NCBI RefSeq assembly: GCF_020073745.1
Contig: NZ_JAIRAU010000032.1
Coordinates: forward strand, 62,001-126,000
Length of the DNA stretch: 64,000 bases
DNA from: Nannocystis pusilla
Lineage (GTDB): Bacteria; Myxococcota_A; Polyangia; Nannocystales; Nannocystaceae
Direction: 5' to 3'
The translations under genes and the position numbers were made by a program. Each line of letters starts with the position of its first letter. The stretch's first letter is position 1. Positions 16,289 to 28,234 of the stretch are shown piece by piece. The notes beneath the pieces are model-generated. The model saw nothing but the letters and a program-made list of their open reading frames with translations, was not told the origin of the DNA and ran no database searches.

Positions 16289-16296
<8 letters not shown>
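15748..16296 (+). CDS. purE: N5-carboxyaminoimidazole ribonucleotide mutase PurE
   Basis: 182 residues from the ATG at 15748, with an N-terminal extension of about 24 polar residues before the conserved core. PurE converts N5-CAIR to CAIR in purine synthesis. The core shows VGVIMGSRSDWETM (nucleotide-binding SDW), RVVSAHRTPEWL, VIVAGAGGAAHLPGMVA and VPVQTSALGGLDSLLSIVQMP, all diagnostic of class I PurE. The stop overlaps the purK start (ATG 16289), so the two are translationally coupled. The longer upstream frame is rejected because the GATAAT box and short gap place the start here. Confidence 0.95.
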
Positions 16297-17461
<1,165 letters not shown>

Positions 17462-17525
17462 CCGCTCCCGCGATCCGGTTCAGGACGAGCGACGTTCCGC
17501 TCGAGCCGTCGGCGGCCGCGGCTGC

Positions 17526-17531
17526 TATATC
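17526..17531 (+). promoter_or_regulatory. -10 box of the SnoaL-like gene (leaderless)
   Basis: TATATC, 8 nt before the ATG at 17540. Confidence 0.45.
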
Positions 17532-17539
17532 TGCCGAGG

Positions 17540-17953
17540 ATGAGCGACGCGCTGCTGGCGGCCAATCGCCGCTTCTACGAGGCCTTCTCTCGCGCCGATC
17601 TGGGCGCGATGGACGACGTGTGGGCCCGCGTGGTGCCGGTGACCTGCGTGCATCCGGGGTGGACCCCGCTGGTCGAGCGCGAGGAGATCATGGAGAGCTG
17701 GCAGGCGATCCTCGCCGGTTCGGCGCCGCGAGAGATCGAGTACGGGGCGGCCGAGGCGTTCCCCGGCGAGGACATGGGCTACGTCATCTGTGCCCAGACG
17801 ATCGGCGACACCGAGCTCGTGGCCACCAACATCTTCGTGCGCGAGGACGGCGAGTGGAAGATGGTGCATCACCACGCCGGCCCGGTGGTGCGTCGCCGCG
17901 GCGCTCGGCCGCCCTCGGGGCCGATCGGTACTTCGGGACAGATGCCGAACTGA
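17540..17953 (+). CDS. SnoaL-like/NTF2-fold protein
   Basis: 137 residues. The pattern LLAANRRFYEAFSRADLGAMDDVWA, a buried V-TCVHPGW segment, REEIMESWQAIL and the closing NIFVREDGEWKMVHHHAGPV are those of the SnoaL_3/DUF4440-like branch of the NTF2 fold, often annotated as nuclear-transport-factor-2-like. Family members bind small hydrophobic ligands or act as isomerases, hydrolases or oligomerisation domains, so no reaction can be assigned. It follows purK by 78 nt but has its own -10-like box. The C-terminal 20 residues are Arg/Pro-rich and probably disordered. Confidence 0.8.
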   Translation: MSDALLAANRRFYEAFSRADLGAMDDVWARVVPVTCVHPGWTPLVEREEIMESWQAILAGSAPREIEYGAAEAFPGEDMGYVICAQTIGDTELVATNIFVREDGEWKMVHHHAGPVVRRRGARPPSGPIGTSGQMPN

Positions 17954-18103
17954 CCGGGGCTCCCGGATGCGTGGGTGCCTGCGCGGTCGCAGGCGTGATC
18001 GACGTCTCGCCGGTGCGCGGGGTCGAACCCTGTTCGTGCGCGACGAAGCGGAAATGACAGCGATGGCTGCGGCGTAAAATCCGACCTCCCCCGGATCGCC
18101 TCG

Positions 18104-21109
<3,006 letters not shown>

Positions 21110-21113
21110 GCAA

Positions 21114-21189
21114 CATGCTCGAGGAGACATGCCCGTCGGGGCATGTCTCAGCGGGCATGTCTCATCAGGCATGTCCTCGTGGACATGTG
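21114..21189. repeat. 14-nt-period array E (6 units)
   Basis: Hexamers at 21114, 21128, 21142, 21156, 21170 and 21184 (CATGCT, CATGCC, CATGTC x3, CATGTG), all 14 nt apart. The last two units form CATGTCC-TCGT-GGACATG, a 7-bp stem with a tetraloop. The array starts 4 nt after the M16 stop codon. Confidence 0.9.
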
Positions 21190-21327
21190 AGATGGGCGGC
21201 GCGACTCGTGACGGGGCGCCGAACGCCGCGCTCGCGGAACGAGCGGAGAGCGGCGGGTCGCGCGCTAGCGAACACGCGCCGCTCGGTCGGGGCGGCGCGT
21301 GCAGGTGGAGCGCGGCTCAGGCGGCGA

Positions 21328-23874
21328 TCACAGCGCGGTGCAGTGACCCTCGAAGCAGCCCTGGCCGGCGTCGCAGTCGGCATGCTCGGCGCACTCGACC
21401 CCGGCGGAGCACAGGCCGAACACGCAGATCTGGCCAGTTTCGCAGTCCTTGTTCTTCTGGCACATCATCGGCGCGAAGCAGGCGCCGAACAGGCAGAACT
21501 CGTTGGGGTCGCAGTCGGCGTTGAGCGTGCACTCGGGCGCGCCGGTGCACACGCCGGCCTCGCAGGCCTGGCCGGGGGCGCAGTGGTCGTCGATCTGGCA
21601 GGCGCCGATGAACGCGCAGTCGCCGGCCAGGCACACCTCGTCGATGGCGCAGTCCTCGTTGGCGACGCACTCGGGCGGCGGGGGATCGACGCACTGCTGG
21701 TTGGCGTCGCAGACCTGGGGGATCGGGCAGTCGTCGTCGTCGATGCACTGCGGCGGCGGCGGGTCGACGCACTGCTGCAGGGCGTCGCAGACCTGCGGCG
21801 GGGTGCAGTCGGCGTCGGTGACGCACTGGGGCGGCGGAGGATCGACGCACTGCTGGTTGGCGTCGCAGATCTGGGGGATCGGGCAGTCGTCGTTGTCGAT
21901 GCACTGCGGCGGCGGACCGTCGACGCACTGCTGGTCGGCGTCGCAGATCTGGCCGACGGGGCAGTCGTCGTCGTCGATGCACTGCGGCGGGGGCGGGTCG
22001 ACGCACTGCTGGTTGGCGTTGCAGATCTGCGGCGGCGTGCAGTCGCTGTCGTCGGCGCACGGCGGCGGCGGGGGATCGACGCACTGCTGGTTGGCGTCAC
22101 AGACCTGCGGCGGCGGGCAGTCGTCGTTGTCGGTGCACTGCGGCGGCGGGGGATCGACGCACTGCTGCTGGGCGTCGCAGATCTGGGGGATCGGGCAGTC
22201 GTCGTCGTCGATGCACTGCGGGGGCGGCGGGTCGACGCACTGCTGGTTGGCGTCGCAGATCTGGGGGACCGGGCAGTCGTCGTTGTCGATGCACTGCGGG
22301 GGCGGCGGGTCGACGCACTGCTGGTTGGCGTCGCAGATCTGCGGCGGGGTGCAGTCGGCGTTGGTGACGCACTGGGGCGGCGGAGGATCGACGCACTGCT
22401 GGTTGGCGTCGCAGATCTGGGGGACCGGGCAGTCGTCGTTGTCGATGCACTGCGGGGGCGGGGGATCGACGCACTGCTGGAGGGCGTCGCAGATCTGCGG
22501 CGGGGTGCAGTCGGCGTTGGTGACGCACTGGGGCGGCGGAGGATCGACGCACTGCTGGTTGGCGTCGCAGATCTGAGGGATCGGGCAGTCGTCGTTGTCG
22601 ATGCACTGCGGCGGCGGCGGCAGCTCGCACATCTTGGTCTGCTGGTTGCAGATCTGGCCCGGAGGGCAGTCCTGGTCGGCGTTGCAGATCGGCGGCGGCG
22701 GCAGCTGGCAGTCACCGTCGACGCACAGCTCGCCGGGCGCGCAGTCGATGTCGTCGACGCACTCGGGCGGGAAGAAGCAGACGCCGTTGACGCACAGCTC
22801 GCCCGGGGGGCAGTCGCCGTCGGTCATGCACAGCTGGCCGGGGATGCACACGCCGCCCTGGCACTGCTGTCCCGCGGGACAGTCGAGGTCGTTGTTGCAG
22901 CCGGCGATCGGCACGCAGGCGCCGTTTTCGCACTGGGTGCCGGGCGGGCAGTCGGGGTCGTCCTGGCACGCCGGGCCGGGGACGCACTCGAAGTCGACGC
23001 ACTGCTCGCCGGGGTCGCAGTCGGTGTTGTCGAAGCAGAACTGGGCCTGGCAGAAGCCGTTCTCGCAGGTCTGGTTCGGCGGGCACTGGTCGTCGGTGGT
23101 GCACTCGCCCTGGACGCACGAGCCCTCGACGCAGACCTCGCCGAACGGGCAGTCGAAGTCGCTGAAGCACTCGGGCTGGCAGAAGCCGTCGATGCACTGC
23201 TGGCCGAACGGGCACTCGAAGTCGTTCTCGCACTCGCAGAAGTCGCAGCCGATCGGGACGCACTGGCCGTCGAGGCACTGCTCGTTGAACGGACACTCGA
23301 AGTCGAACTCGCACTCGCCGGTGGTCTGGCACAGGCCGTCGACGCACACCTGGCCTTCGGGACACTCGAAGTCGTCGATGCACGGCGGCGGGTCGACCGG
23401 GACGCAGCCGCCGTTGCCGTCGCACTCGGTGCCCGCGGGGCAGGGCGGGCAGCCGGGATCGGGGCCCTGGCACACGCCGGTGTTCTCGCCGCTCGGGATG
23501 ACGCAGACCTGGCCGGGCGGGCACTCGAGGTTGTCGTCGCACACCTGCGGGGCGACGCACTCGTAGTTGAGGCACTTCTCGCCGTCGGGGCAGTCGCCGT
23601 CGACGATGCACTCGCCGCCGACCTCGACGCAGACGCCGTCGTTGAGACACGCGTAGCCGGGGCCGCAGTCGGCGTCGCTGGCACAGGGGCCGAGATAGTC
23701 GGTGCGGCCGCAGCCGACAGCCACCAGAAGCCCGAGCGTGAAGCCGCGGATCCAGTCGCCGGCGGGCAGAATTCCGGCGATCGCGGGCGGCGCTGCGGGG
23801 CGCTGCGGGCGGTCCGGCGATGCGGTCGAACCAGCCGCGCGCGCGACGCGGAACCATCGAGGAAGCAAAGTCAT
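21328..23874 (-). CDS. large Cys-rich tandem-repeat lipoprotein
   Basis: 848 residues from the ATG at 23874. An unusually long N-terminal region (about 43 residues) precedes a hydrophobic segment ending in a lipobox-like LVAVGC (Cys55). The rest is built from short Cys-rich units of the kind DxDCPPGQxCVNGxC. The C-terminal third holds 12 near-identical 26-residue units (CX5CX5CX5C followed by VDPPPPQ), with flanking diverged units. Regular cysteines and Pro spacers suggest a disulfide-stiffened rod on the cell surface. A TACAGT box about 30 nt upstream and GGAG 10 nt before the ATG support this start. Units alternate between CIDNDDCP and CVTNADCT types. Function unknown; adhesion is a guess. 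Confidence 0.75.
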   Translation of the reverse strand: MTLLPRWFRVARAAGSTASPDRPQRPAAPPAIAGILPAGDWIRGFTLGLLVAVGCGRTDYLGPCASDADCGPGYACLNDGVCVEVGGECIVDGDCPDGEKCLNYECVAPQVCDDNLECPPGQVCVIPSGENTGVCQGPDPGCPPCPAGTECDGNGGCVPVDPPPCIDDFECPEGQVCVDGLCQTTGECEFDFECPFNEQCLDGQCVPIGCDFCECENDFECPFGQQCIDGFCQPECFSDFDCPFGEVCVEGSCVQGECTTDDQCPPNQTCENGFCQAQFCFDNTDCDPGEQCVDFECVPGPACQDDPDCPPGTQCENGACVPIAGCNNDLDCPAGQQCQGGVCIPGQLCMTDGDCPPGELCVNGVCFFPPECVDDIDCAPGELCVDGDCQLPPPPICNADQDCPPGQICNQQTKMCELPPPPQCIDNDDCPIPQICDANQQCVDPPPPQCVTNADCTPPQICDALQQCVDPPPPQCIDNDDCPVPQICDANQQCVDPPPPQCVTNADCTPPQICDANQQCVDPPPPQCIDNDDCPVPQICDANQQCVDPPPPQCIDDDDCPIPQICDAQQQCVDPPPPQCTDNDDCPPPQVCDANQQCVDPPPPPCADDSDCTPPQICNANQQCVDPPPPQCIDDDDCPVGQICDADQQCVDGPPPQCIDNDDCPIPQICDANQQCVDPPPPQCVTDADCTPPQVCDALQQCVDPPPPQCIDDDDCPIPQVCDANQQCVDPPPPECVANEDCAIDEVCLAGDCAFIGACQIDDHCAPGQACEAGVCTGAPECTLNADCDPNEFCLFGACFAPMMCQKNKDCETGQICVFGLCSAGVECAEHADCDAGQGCFEGHCTAL
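21685..22620 (-). repeat. 12 tandem 78-bp coding repeats
   Basis: Twelve consecutive 78-bp units each encode 26 residues of the form PPPPQC-X5-C-X5-C-X5-CVD. Nearly identical DNA and alternating unit types suggest recent expansion by unequal crossover. The opposite strand is also open here only because of the repeat. Confidence 0.9.
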
Positions 23875-24033
23875 GACGTAAGCTCCGGCGGGACCCCGCC
23901 TCGATGACTGTAGAGCCCGTCCGGCCTCCCGGGCAAGCTCGTGGCGGGAAACGGGGGGCAAACCCGCGCCGGAGACCGGGTGAGCGGCGAGCCCTGGTGC
24001 GGTGGGGAGAGGTCGGGCAATCTGAAGACGGCG

Positions 24034-27000
24034 GTGCCTGGCCCCAGAAGAGCGCGGTTGTCCAGTGGGCTGCTCGCGCCGTGGCTGGTCGGGCTCGCGG
24101 TCGCGACGGCCGCCCCGGCCGCGGACGCCCACCCCTGGGCCCTGCGGACGCACGCCGTTCCCGACGCGTCAGCCCCGGAGGCGCGGACCGGACCGCCGTC
24201 GGACCCGGAGGCGCCGAGCGCCGACGAACTGGAGGTCGCGGCGGTCGACGTGCGCCTGGAGGTGGTCCGCGGCGGGGAGCAATTGCCGGGCGGCAAGCGC
24301 GTGCCACGGTCGGGCGGGGCGGTCGTCGGCCGGGCGACCTACAAGCTGAGCCGGCCGGCCCGCGCCGGCGAGACGCTGCTGCTGCTCAACTTCGCCGAGG
24401 CGCTGGAGCGCGAGCCGAGCCAGCTCGACGAGGTGGCGATCGGCACGTACCTCGACGGCCCGTTCCGCCGCGGCCGGCTCGACGTGCGCGAGCCCACCGG
24501 CGCGGCCGCGGTCCGCCGGGTCGGGTCGCGCCGCGACGTCGAGGTTAGCCTGTCCGAAGGGACAGACAAGGTGACGCTCGAGTACACGGTCGAGGTGCCG
24601 CGCCGCTACTGGCCGTTCGGCTGCTCGCGCCGCCGCTGCAGCCTCAGCGGGGCGGTGGCGCCGCTGCCGAGCGTGCCGGCCCGCGGCGGCTCGCGGGTGC
24701 ACGCGGACGCGCGGGTGGTCGCGCCGGCGCGCTGGACGGTCGACGCGCGGTTCGCCGCGGTCCCGACATGGTCGCCGGGACATGTCCCGACAGACAGCGA
24801 GGCGAAGGCGCTGGGGCGCGACGAGCTGGTGGTCGCGACCTCGGCGGTCGGCGCGGCGGAGGTGGCCTACCCGGAGGTGTTCTGGGGTCCGCGGTGGAAG
24901 CGGGCCCGCGAGACGCACCGCGGGGTGCAGATCGAGGTCCTGCACATGTACTGGCGCCCGGGCGATCAGGTGCCCGACGAGCGCAAGCTGCAGCTGTACC
25001 GCGACATCCCGGGGCACGCGCTGCGGATCGCCCGCGAGGCGATCGACGTCGGCACGATCGCGGGGCTCGAGCTGCCGCCGGACAGCAAGCTGCTGGTGGT
25101 GCAGGGGCCGCTGCGCGCCGAGGTCGCCCAGGCGCACCCGGCGGCGGTGCTGCTCAGCGACCAGTTCCTGCAGGTGTCGCCGGGGCGGCGGTTCCAGGGC
25201 TTACACCTGGCGCCGGCGGCCCGGGCGACGCTCGACGCGATCATGTACGGGGCGTACGTCGGCCGGCACGACCCGTCGACCGACCTGTGGCTGTACGACG
25301 CGACCGCGACCGCGCTGCTCGACGTCTGGCGGGCCCGGCGCGACCAGGGCGACGAGTTCGCCAGCGACATCCTGCGCCGGATCACGTTCGTGCCGATGGT
25401 CGACAACTTCCTGTACACCGGCCAGGCGACGTTCGCCCAGAGCTACTTCCGCGGCAGCGAGGACGTGCTGCCGCTGCGCCTGCACCCGCTGTACTTCTCG
25501 CACCCGCTGCCGACCGGGCGCCGGATCCACGAGAAGATGGTCGATCTGCTGACGCCGGCCCAGCGCGAGGTGTTCTACGAGAAGATGGCCCGCGAGCCCG
25601 CCGCCGACCCGGTGGTCGCCGCCGAGGCGGCCTACGGGCGCTCGCTCGGGTGGTTCTTCGACCAGTGGCTGGGGCCGTACCCCGCGGTCGACTATTCGGT
25701 GGAGAAGATCGACAGCGCGCCGCTGCCCGACGGCCGCTGGCGCCACGCGATCACGATCCGCCGCGCCGGCGAGCGCCCGGCGGTCGAGCCGGTCCAGGTG
25801 CTGGCGACCGAGCGCGGCGGGCAGCGGCACTATCTGGTGTGGAACGGCTCGCCCGAGTCGGGGACCAACATCGAGGTGTCCCCGGGGACAGGTTCTGTCG
25901 ACCACGTGTTCACGCTCGAGACGCAGCACCGGCTGCGCTCGGTGATGATCGACCCGCGCGCGCGCCTGCAGGAGGAGCCGCAGGGCCGCCGGCGCAACGT
26001 CGATCCGCTGTACAACAACCGCTCGCCGGCGAGCTTCCGCTTCGTCTATACCGGGTTCGGCTTCGAGGTGTCGGCGTCGGAGTTCCTGGCCGGGAAGACG
26101 CCCGCGACCCGCTTGCAGGCGGTGTCGGGGCGGGTGCTGTTCGAGATGAGCCGGCGCCGCGACCTGCGCTCGATCGGGCACCTGCAGCTCCACCGCGACC
26201 GCGAGTCGGCGGCGGCCGTCGGCGGCGGCGCGAGCTTCTGGTTCGGCGAGAAGGTCAACCGCCGGCGCCGGCGCGCCCGGGTGCGCCTCTTCAGCGAGGT
26301 CCACTCGCTGACGCCCCTCGGCCTCGACCAGAGCTCCGCGGTGAGGTTCGCGCAGTCGCTGTCGATCATCGACGACACGCGCAAGTTCAGCCTGTGGCCC
26401 GATCGCGGCCACCGGCTGGCGTTCGGGCTGTACGCGGCGGAGACGATCCGGACCGGCCTGCCGGCGCCCGACCATCGCCACAGCCTGACGCTGTCGGGCT
26501 CGTGGGTGCACATCTGGCCGCTGGCGCACCAGCACACGCTGGCCAGCCGCCTCGAGATGACGGTGATGGTGCCGCTGGCCGGGCGGCCGGAGTTCCGCAG
26601 CCTGGTCCGCGCGGGCGGGGTCGACGGCCTCGGCGCCTACGGCGGCAACGAGCTGTTCGGCCGCGGCGTGGCGCTGGCGCAGCTCGAGTACCGCCACATG
26701 TTCTGGTCGAACTTCAACATCAACCTGGTGCACCTGTTCTGGCTGCGCGGGATCGGCGGCACGCTGTTCACCGGGGTGGCCTCGGTGTCGTCGTGCGACA
26801 CGCTGCGCGGGTGGTTCGGCCGCGAGACCTGGTACGGCCAGGTCGGCTACGGCGTGACCGCGTTCCTGCAGCTGCTCGGGGTGACGCCGCAGTTCGTCCG
26901 CTTCGACGTGGCCGTCCCGCTGGCCCGCCGCCACACGACCTGCCTCGACGAGTCGCTGCCCGACTACCTCGGCCAGATCCAGGACCTGGCGCCGGGCGAG

Positions 27001-27051
27001 TACCAGCTGCCGCGGGTCGGGGTCAACTTGACGTTCCTGCAGCCGTTCTGA
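24034..27051 (+). CDS. M1-peptidase-like domain fused to an outer-membrane beta-barrel
   Basis: About 1005 residues from the GTG at 24034, which places a signal peptide (LLAPWLVGLAVATAAPAADA) near the N-terminus; the frame opens at 23941. Residues about 60-580 resemble an M1 aminopeptidase-like protein (N-terminal beta region, then FVPMVDNFLYTGQATFAQSYF and AAEAAYGRSLGWFFDQWLGPYPAVDY). I see no HExxH, so it is probably not an active M1 protease. From about 650 to the end lie long amphipathic strands with Gly/Arg turns (YTGFGFEVSASEFLAG ... YRHMFWSNFNINLVHLFWL ... GVNLTFLQPF), ending in Phe, like a 12-16 strand barrel. Two 14-nt repeat groups occur in frame (24549-24568, 24767-24800). Confidence 0.65.
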   Translation: MPGPRRARLSSGLLAPWLVGLAVATAAPAADAHPWALRTHAVPDASAPEARTGPPSDPEAPSADELEVAAVDVRLEVVRGGEQLPGGKRVPRSGGAVVGRATYKLSRPARAGETLLLLNFAEALEREPSQLDEVAIGTYLDGPFRRGRLDVREPTGAAAVRRVGSRRDVEVSLSEGTDKVTLEYTVEVPRRYWPFGCSRRRCSLSGAVAPLPSVPARGGSRVHADARVVAPARWTVDARFAAVPTWSPGHVPTDSEAKALGRDELVVATSAVGAAEVAYPEVFWGPRWKRARETHRGVQIEVLHMYWRPGDQVPDERKLQLYRDIPGHALRIAREAIDVGTIAGLELPPDSKLLVVQGPLRAEVAQAHPAAVLLSDQFLQVSPGRRFQGLHLAPAARATLDAIMYGAYVGRHDPSTDLWLYDATATALLDVWRARRDQGDEFASDILRRITFVPMVDNFLYTGQATFAQSYFRGSEDVLPLRLHPLYFSHPLPTGRRIHEKMVDLLTPAQREVFYEKMAREPAADPVVAAEAAYGRSLGWFFDQWLGPYPAVDYSVEKIDSAPLPDGRWRHAITIRRAGERPAVEPVQVLATERGGQRHYLVWNGSPESGTNIEVSPGTGSVDHVFTLETQHRLRSVMIDPRARLQEEPQGRRRNVDPLYNNRSPASFRFVYTGFGFEVSASEFLAGKTPATRLQAVSGRVLFEMSRRRDLRSIGHLQLHRDRESAAAVGGGASFWFGEKVNRRRRRARVRLFSEVHSLTPLGLDQSSAVRFAQSLSIIDDTRKFSLWPDRGHRLAFGLYAAETIRTGLPAPDHRHSLTLSGSWVHIWPLAHQHTLASRLEMTVMVPLAGRPEFRSLVRAGGVDGLGAYGGNELFGRGVALAQLEYRHMFWSNFNINLVHLFWLRGIGGTLFTGVASVSSCDTLRGWFGRETWYGQVGYGVTAFLQLLGVTPQFVRFDVAVPLARRHTTCLDESLPDYLGQIQDLAPGEYQLPRVGVNLTFLQPF
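24767..24800. repeat. 14-nt-period units inside the M1-like/barrel gene (3 units)
   Basis: CATGGT at 24767, CATGTC at 24781 and CAGCGA at 24795, exact 14-nt spacing. They encode a Pro/Ser/Thr-rich stretch (TWSPGHVPTDS), a likely surface loop. Confidence 0.6.
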
Positions 27052-27056
27052 GCGGG

Positions 27057-27132
27057 CATGCCTCAAGGGGCATGTGCCAAGGGGCATGGCCCTTCGAGTA
27101 TGCTCGAAGGGCCATGTATGAAGAAGCATGCG
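27057..27132. repeat. 14-nt-period array F (6 units)
   Basis: Hexamers at 27057, 27071, 27085, 27099, 27113 and 27127 (CATGCC, CATGTG, CATGGC, TATGCT, CATGTA, CATGCG). It starts 5 nt after the stop codon of the barrel gene. Confidence 0.85.
27085..27116 (+). terminator. perfect 14-bp hairpin within array F
   Basis: CATGGCCCTTCGAG (27085-27098) and its exact complement (27103-27116) are separated by TATG. A 14-bp stem with a 4-nt loop, 33 nt after a stop codon, should pause or end transcription, though no T tract follows. Confidence 0.5.
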
Positions 27133-27217
27133 CACGAGCGAGCACGGAGCCGGGACCGGCGGCCCGGAGCGTCCACGGGCGGTGCGCGGCGCGGGTGTCG
27201 CTGGAGCGCCGCTGCGG

Positions 27218-27223
27218 TACGAT
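27218..27223 (+). promoter_or_regulatory. -10 box of the 27230 gene (leaderless, GTG start)
   Basis: TACGAT, 6 nt before GTG 27230. Confidence 0.5.
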
Positions 27224-27229
27224 GCGCGG

Positions 27230-28144
27230 GTGAGGTCGATCCGCTTTCGCTGCCCTCGCTGCGACGTCCCGCTCACGCCGAGGCTGCAGGCGCTCGAGCT
27301 GGCGGAGGCGCTGTGCCTGCAGGCGGACCAGACCTGGCTCCTGCCGGCGGGCTGGTTCGTGCGCCGCGACGATCCGATGCTCGCGGGCTCGTACCAGGCG
27401 CAGGTGCTGCCGGACTACCCGTGGCTGCTCGCGCCGCTGCCGAGCCGGTGGGTGAAGCTGCACCCCGATCCGGCGCGCGTCGTCGGGTGCTGCGGGCTCA
27501 ACTGGAGGCCCGACGCACCGAACCTGGTGTGTCGGTGCGGGCACGAGATCGGGTTCGGCCACGGCGACTGCATCGGTCCGCACTGGTACTCGCTGCACGC
27601 GTCGGCCGTGCGCGAGGAGGCGGTCCGCGAGGCGCGGCCGCCGGACTACGCGGGGCGCCTGGCGCGGGCGCGCGAGCTGGTGGCCGCGCCGATCACGAGC
27701 CCGCCGCACCAGCCGGGCCGGTGCCTCGTGATGGCTGACGAGGTGCCGAGCTGGGATCAGGCGCTCCACCTGGCCGAGCTGGAGCTGGCGTGCGGCGGCG
27801 GGATCGACGACCCGGCGCTGGTGATCGCGTCGCCGCAGCTGCCCGCGGACGCGCGCCTGGTGGTGCGGATCCCGTGGTGCCAGCTGGTGCGGCAGCTGGT
27901 GCTCGCGGAGAAGCCGTGGGCCGAGAACGAGCTGCCGCTGGCGTGGAAGAGCCCGCGCAAGGACGCGCCGCAGGTGGAGCTGTCGCGGCACCGGCGGCGG
28001 GTGCTGATGACGGTGTGGGGGCCGGGCGGGTCGGAGTGGGCGGTGACGATGAGCCTGAGCACGTGGGCGGACGCGTGGGCCCGGCTGCGCGGGGCCGACG
28101 GCGAGAGCGACGAGCTGGACGAGGCGGACGAGCCCTGTCCGTGA
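27230..28144 (+). CDS. cytoplasmic Cys-rich protein with zinc-ribbon-like motifs, unknown function
   Basis: 304 residues from the GTG at 27230. The start is preferred over the longer frame (from 27128, inside array F) because of the TACGAT box 6 nt upstream and because the product then begins with a compact motif MRSIRFRCPRCDVPL. The CPRC pair and later VGCCGLNW and NLVCRCGHEIGFGHGDC segments suggest one or two structural zinc sites. The C-terminal half is alpha/beta and ends in an acidic tail (DGESDELDEADE). There is no signal peptide or membrane segment. It converges with the Leu-rich-repeat gene across array G. I do not recognise the family. Confidence 0.7.
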   Translation: MRSIRFRCPRCDVPLTPRLQALELAEALCLQADQTWLLPAGWFVRRDDPMLAGSYQAQVLPDYPWLLAPLPSRWVKLHPDPARVVGCCGLNWRPDAPNLVCRCGHEIGFGHGDCIGPHWYSLHASAVREEAVREARPPDYAGRLARARELVAAPITSPPHQPGRCLVMADEVPSWDQALHLAELELACGGGIDDPALVIASPQLPADARLVVRIPWCQLVRQLVLAEKPWAENELPLAWKSPRKDAPQVELSRHRRRVLMTVWGPGGSEWAVTMSLSTWADAWARLRGADGESDELDEADEPCP

Positions 28145-28172
28145 CGCGCGGCGACGCTGATGCTCATTGAGA

Positions 28173-28234
28173 CATGTCGGCTACGACATGTCCGAGAGCA
28201 CAGGATCGCATGGGCATGCCCGTAGGAGCAGGTT
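28173..28234. repeat. 14-nt-period array G (5 units)
   Basis: Hexamers at 28173 (CATGTC), 28187 (CATGTC), 28201 (CAGGAT), 28215 (CATGCC) and 28229 (CAGGTT). It touches the stop codon of the convergent gene at 28234. Confidence 0.85.

Noticed and set aside
21114..21189. CRISPR array interpretation of the 14-nt repeats and other regular arrays
   Set aside because: Repeat plus spacer is only 14 nt, spacers are too short and no cas genes are present.
21449..22576. Long plus-strand open frame with regular CGGGGSTHC repeats
   Set aside because: It is the antisense of the 78-bp coding repeats; 78 is a multiple of 3, so one stop-free unit keeps the whole frame open. The minus frame has the signal peptide, Cys pattern and coding bias.
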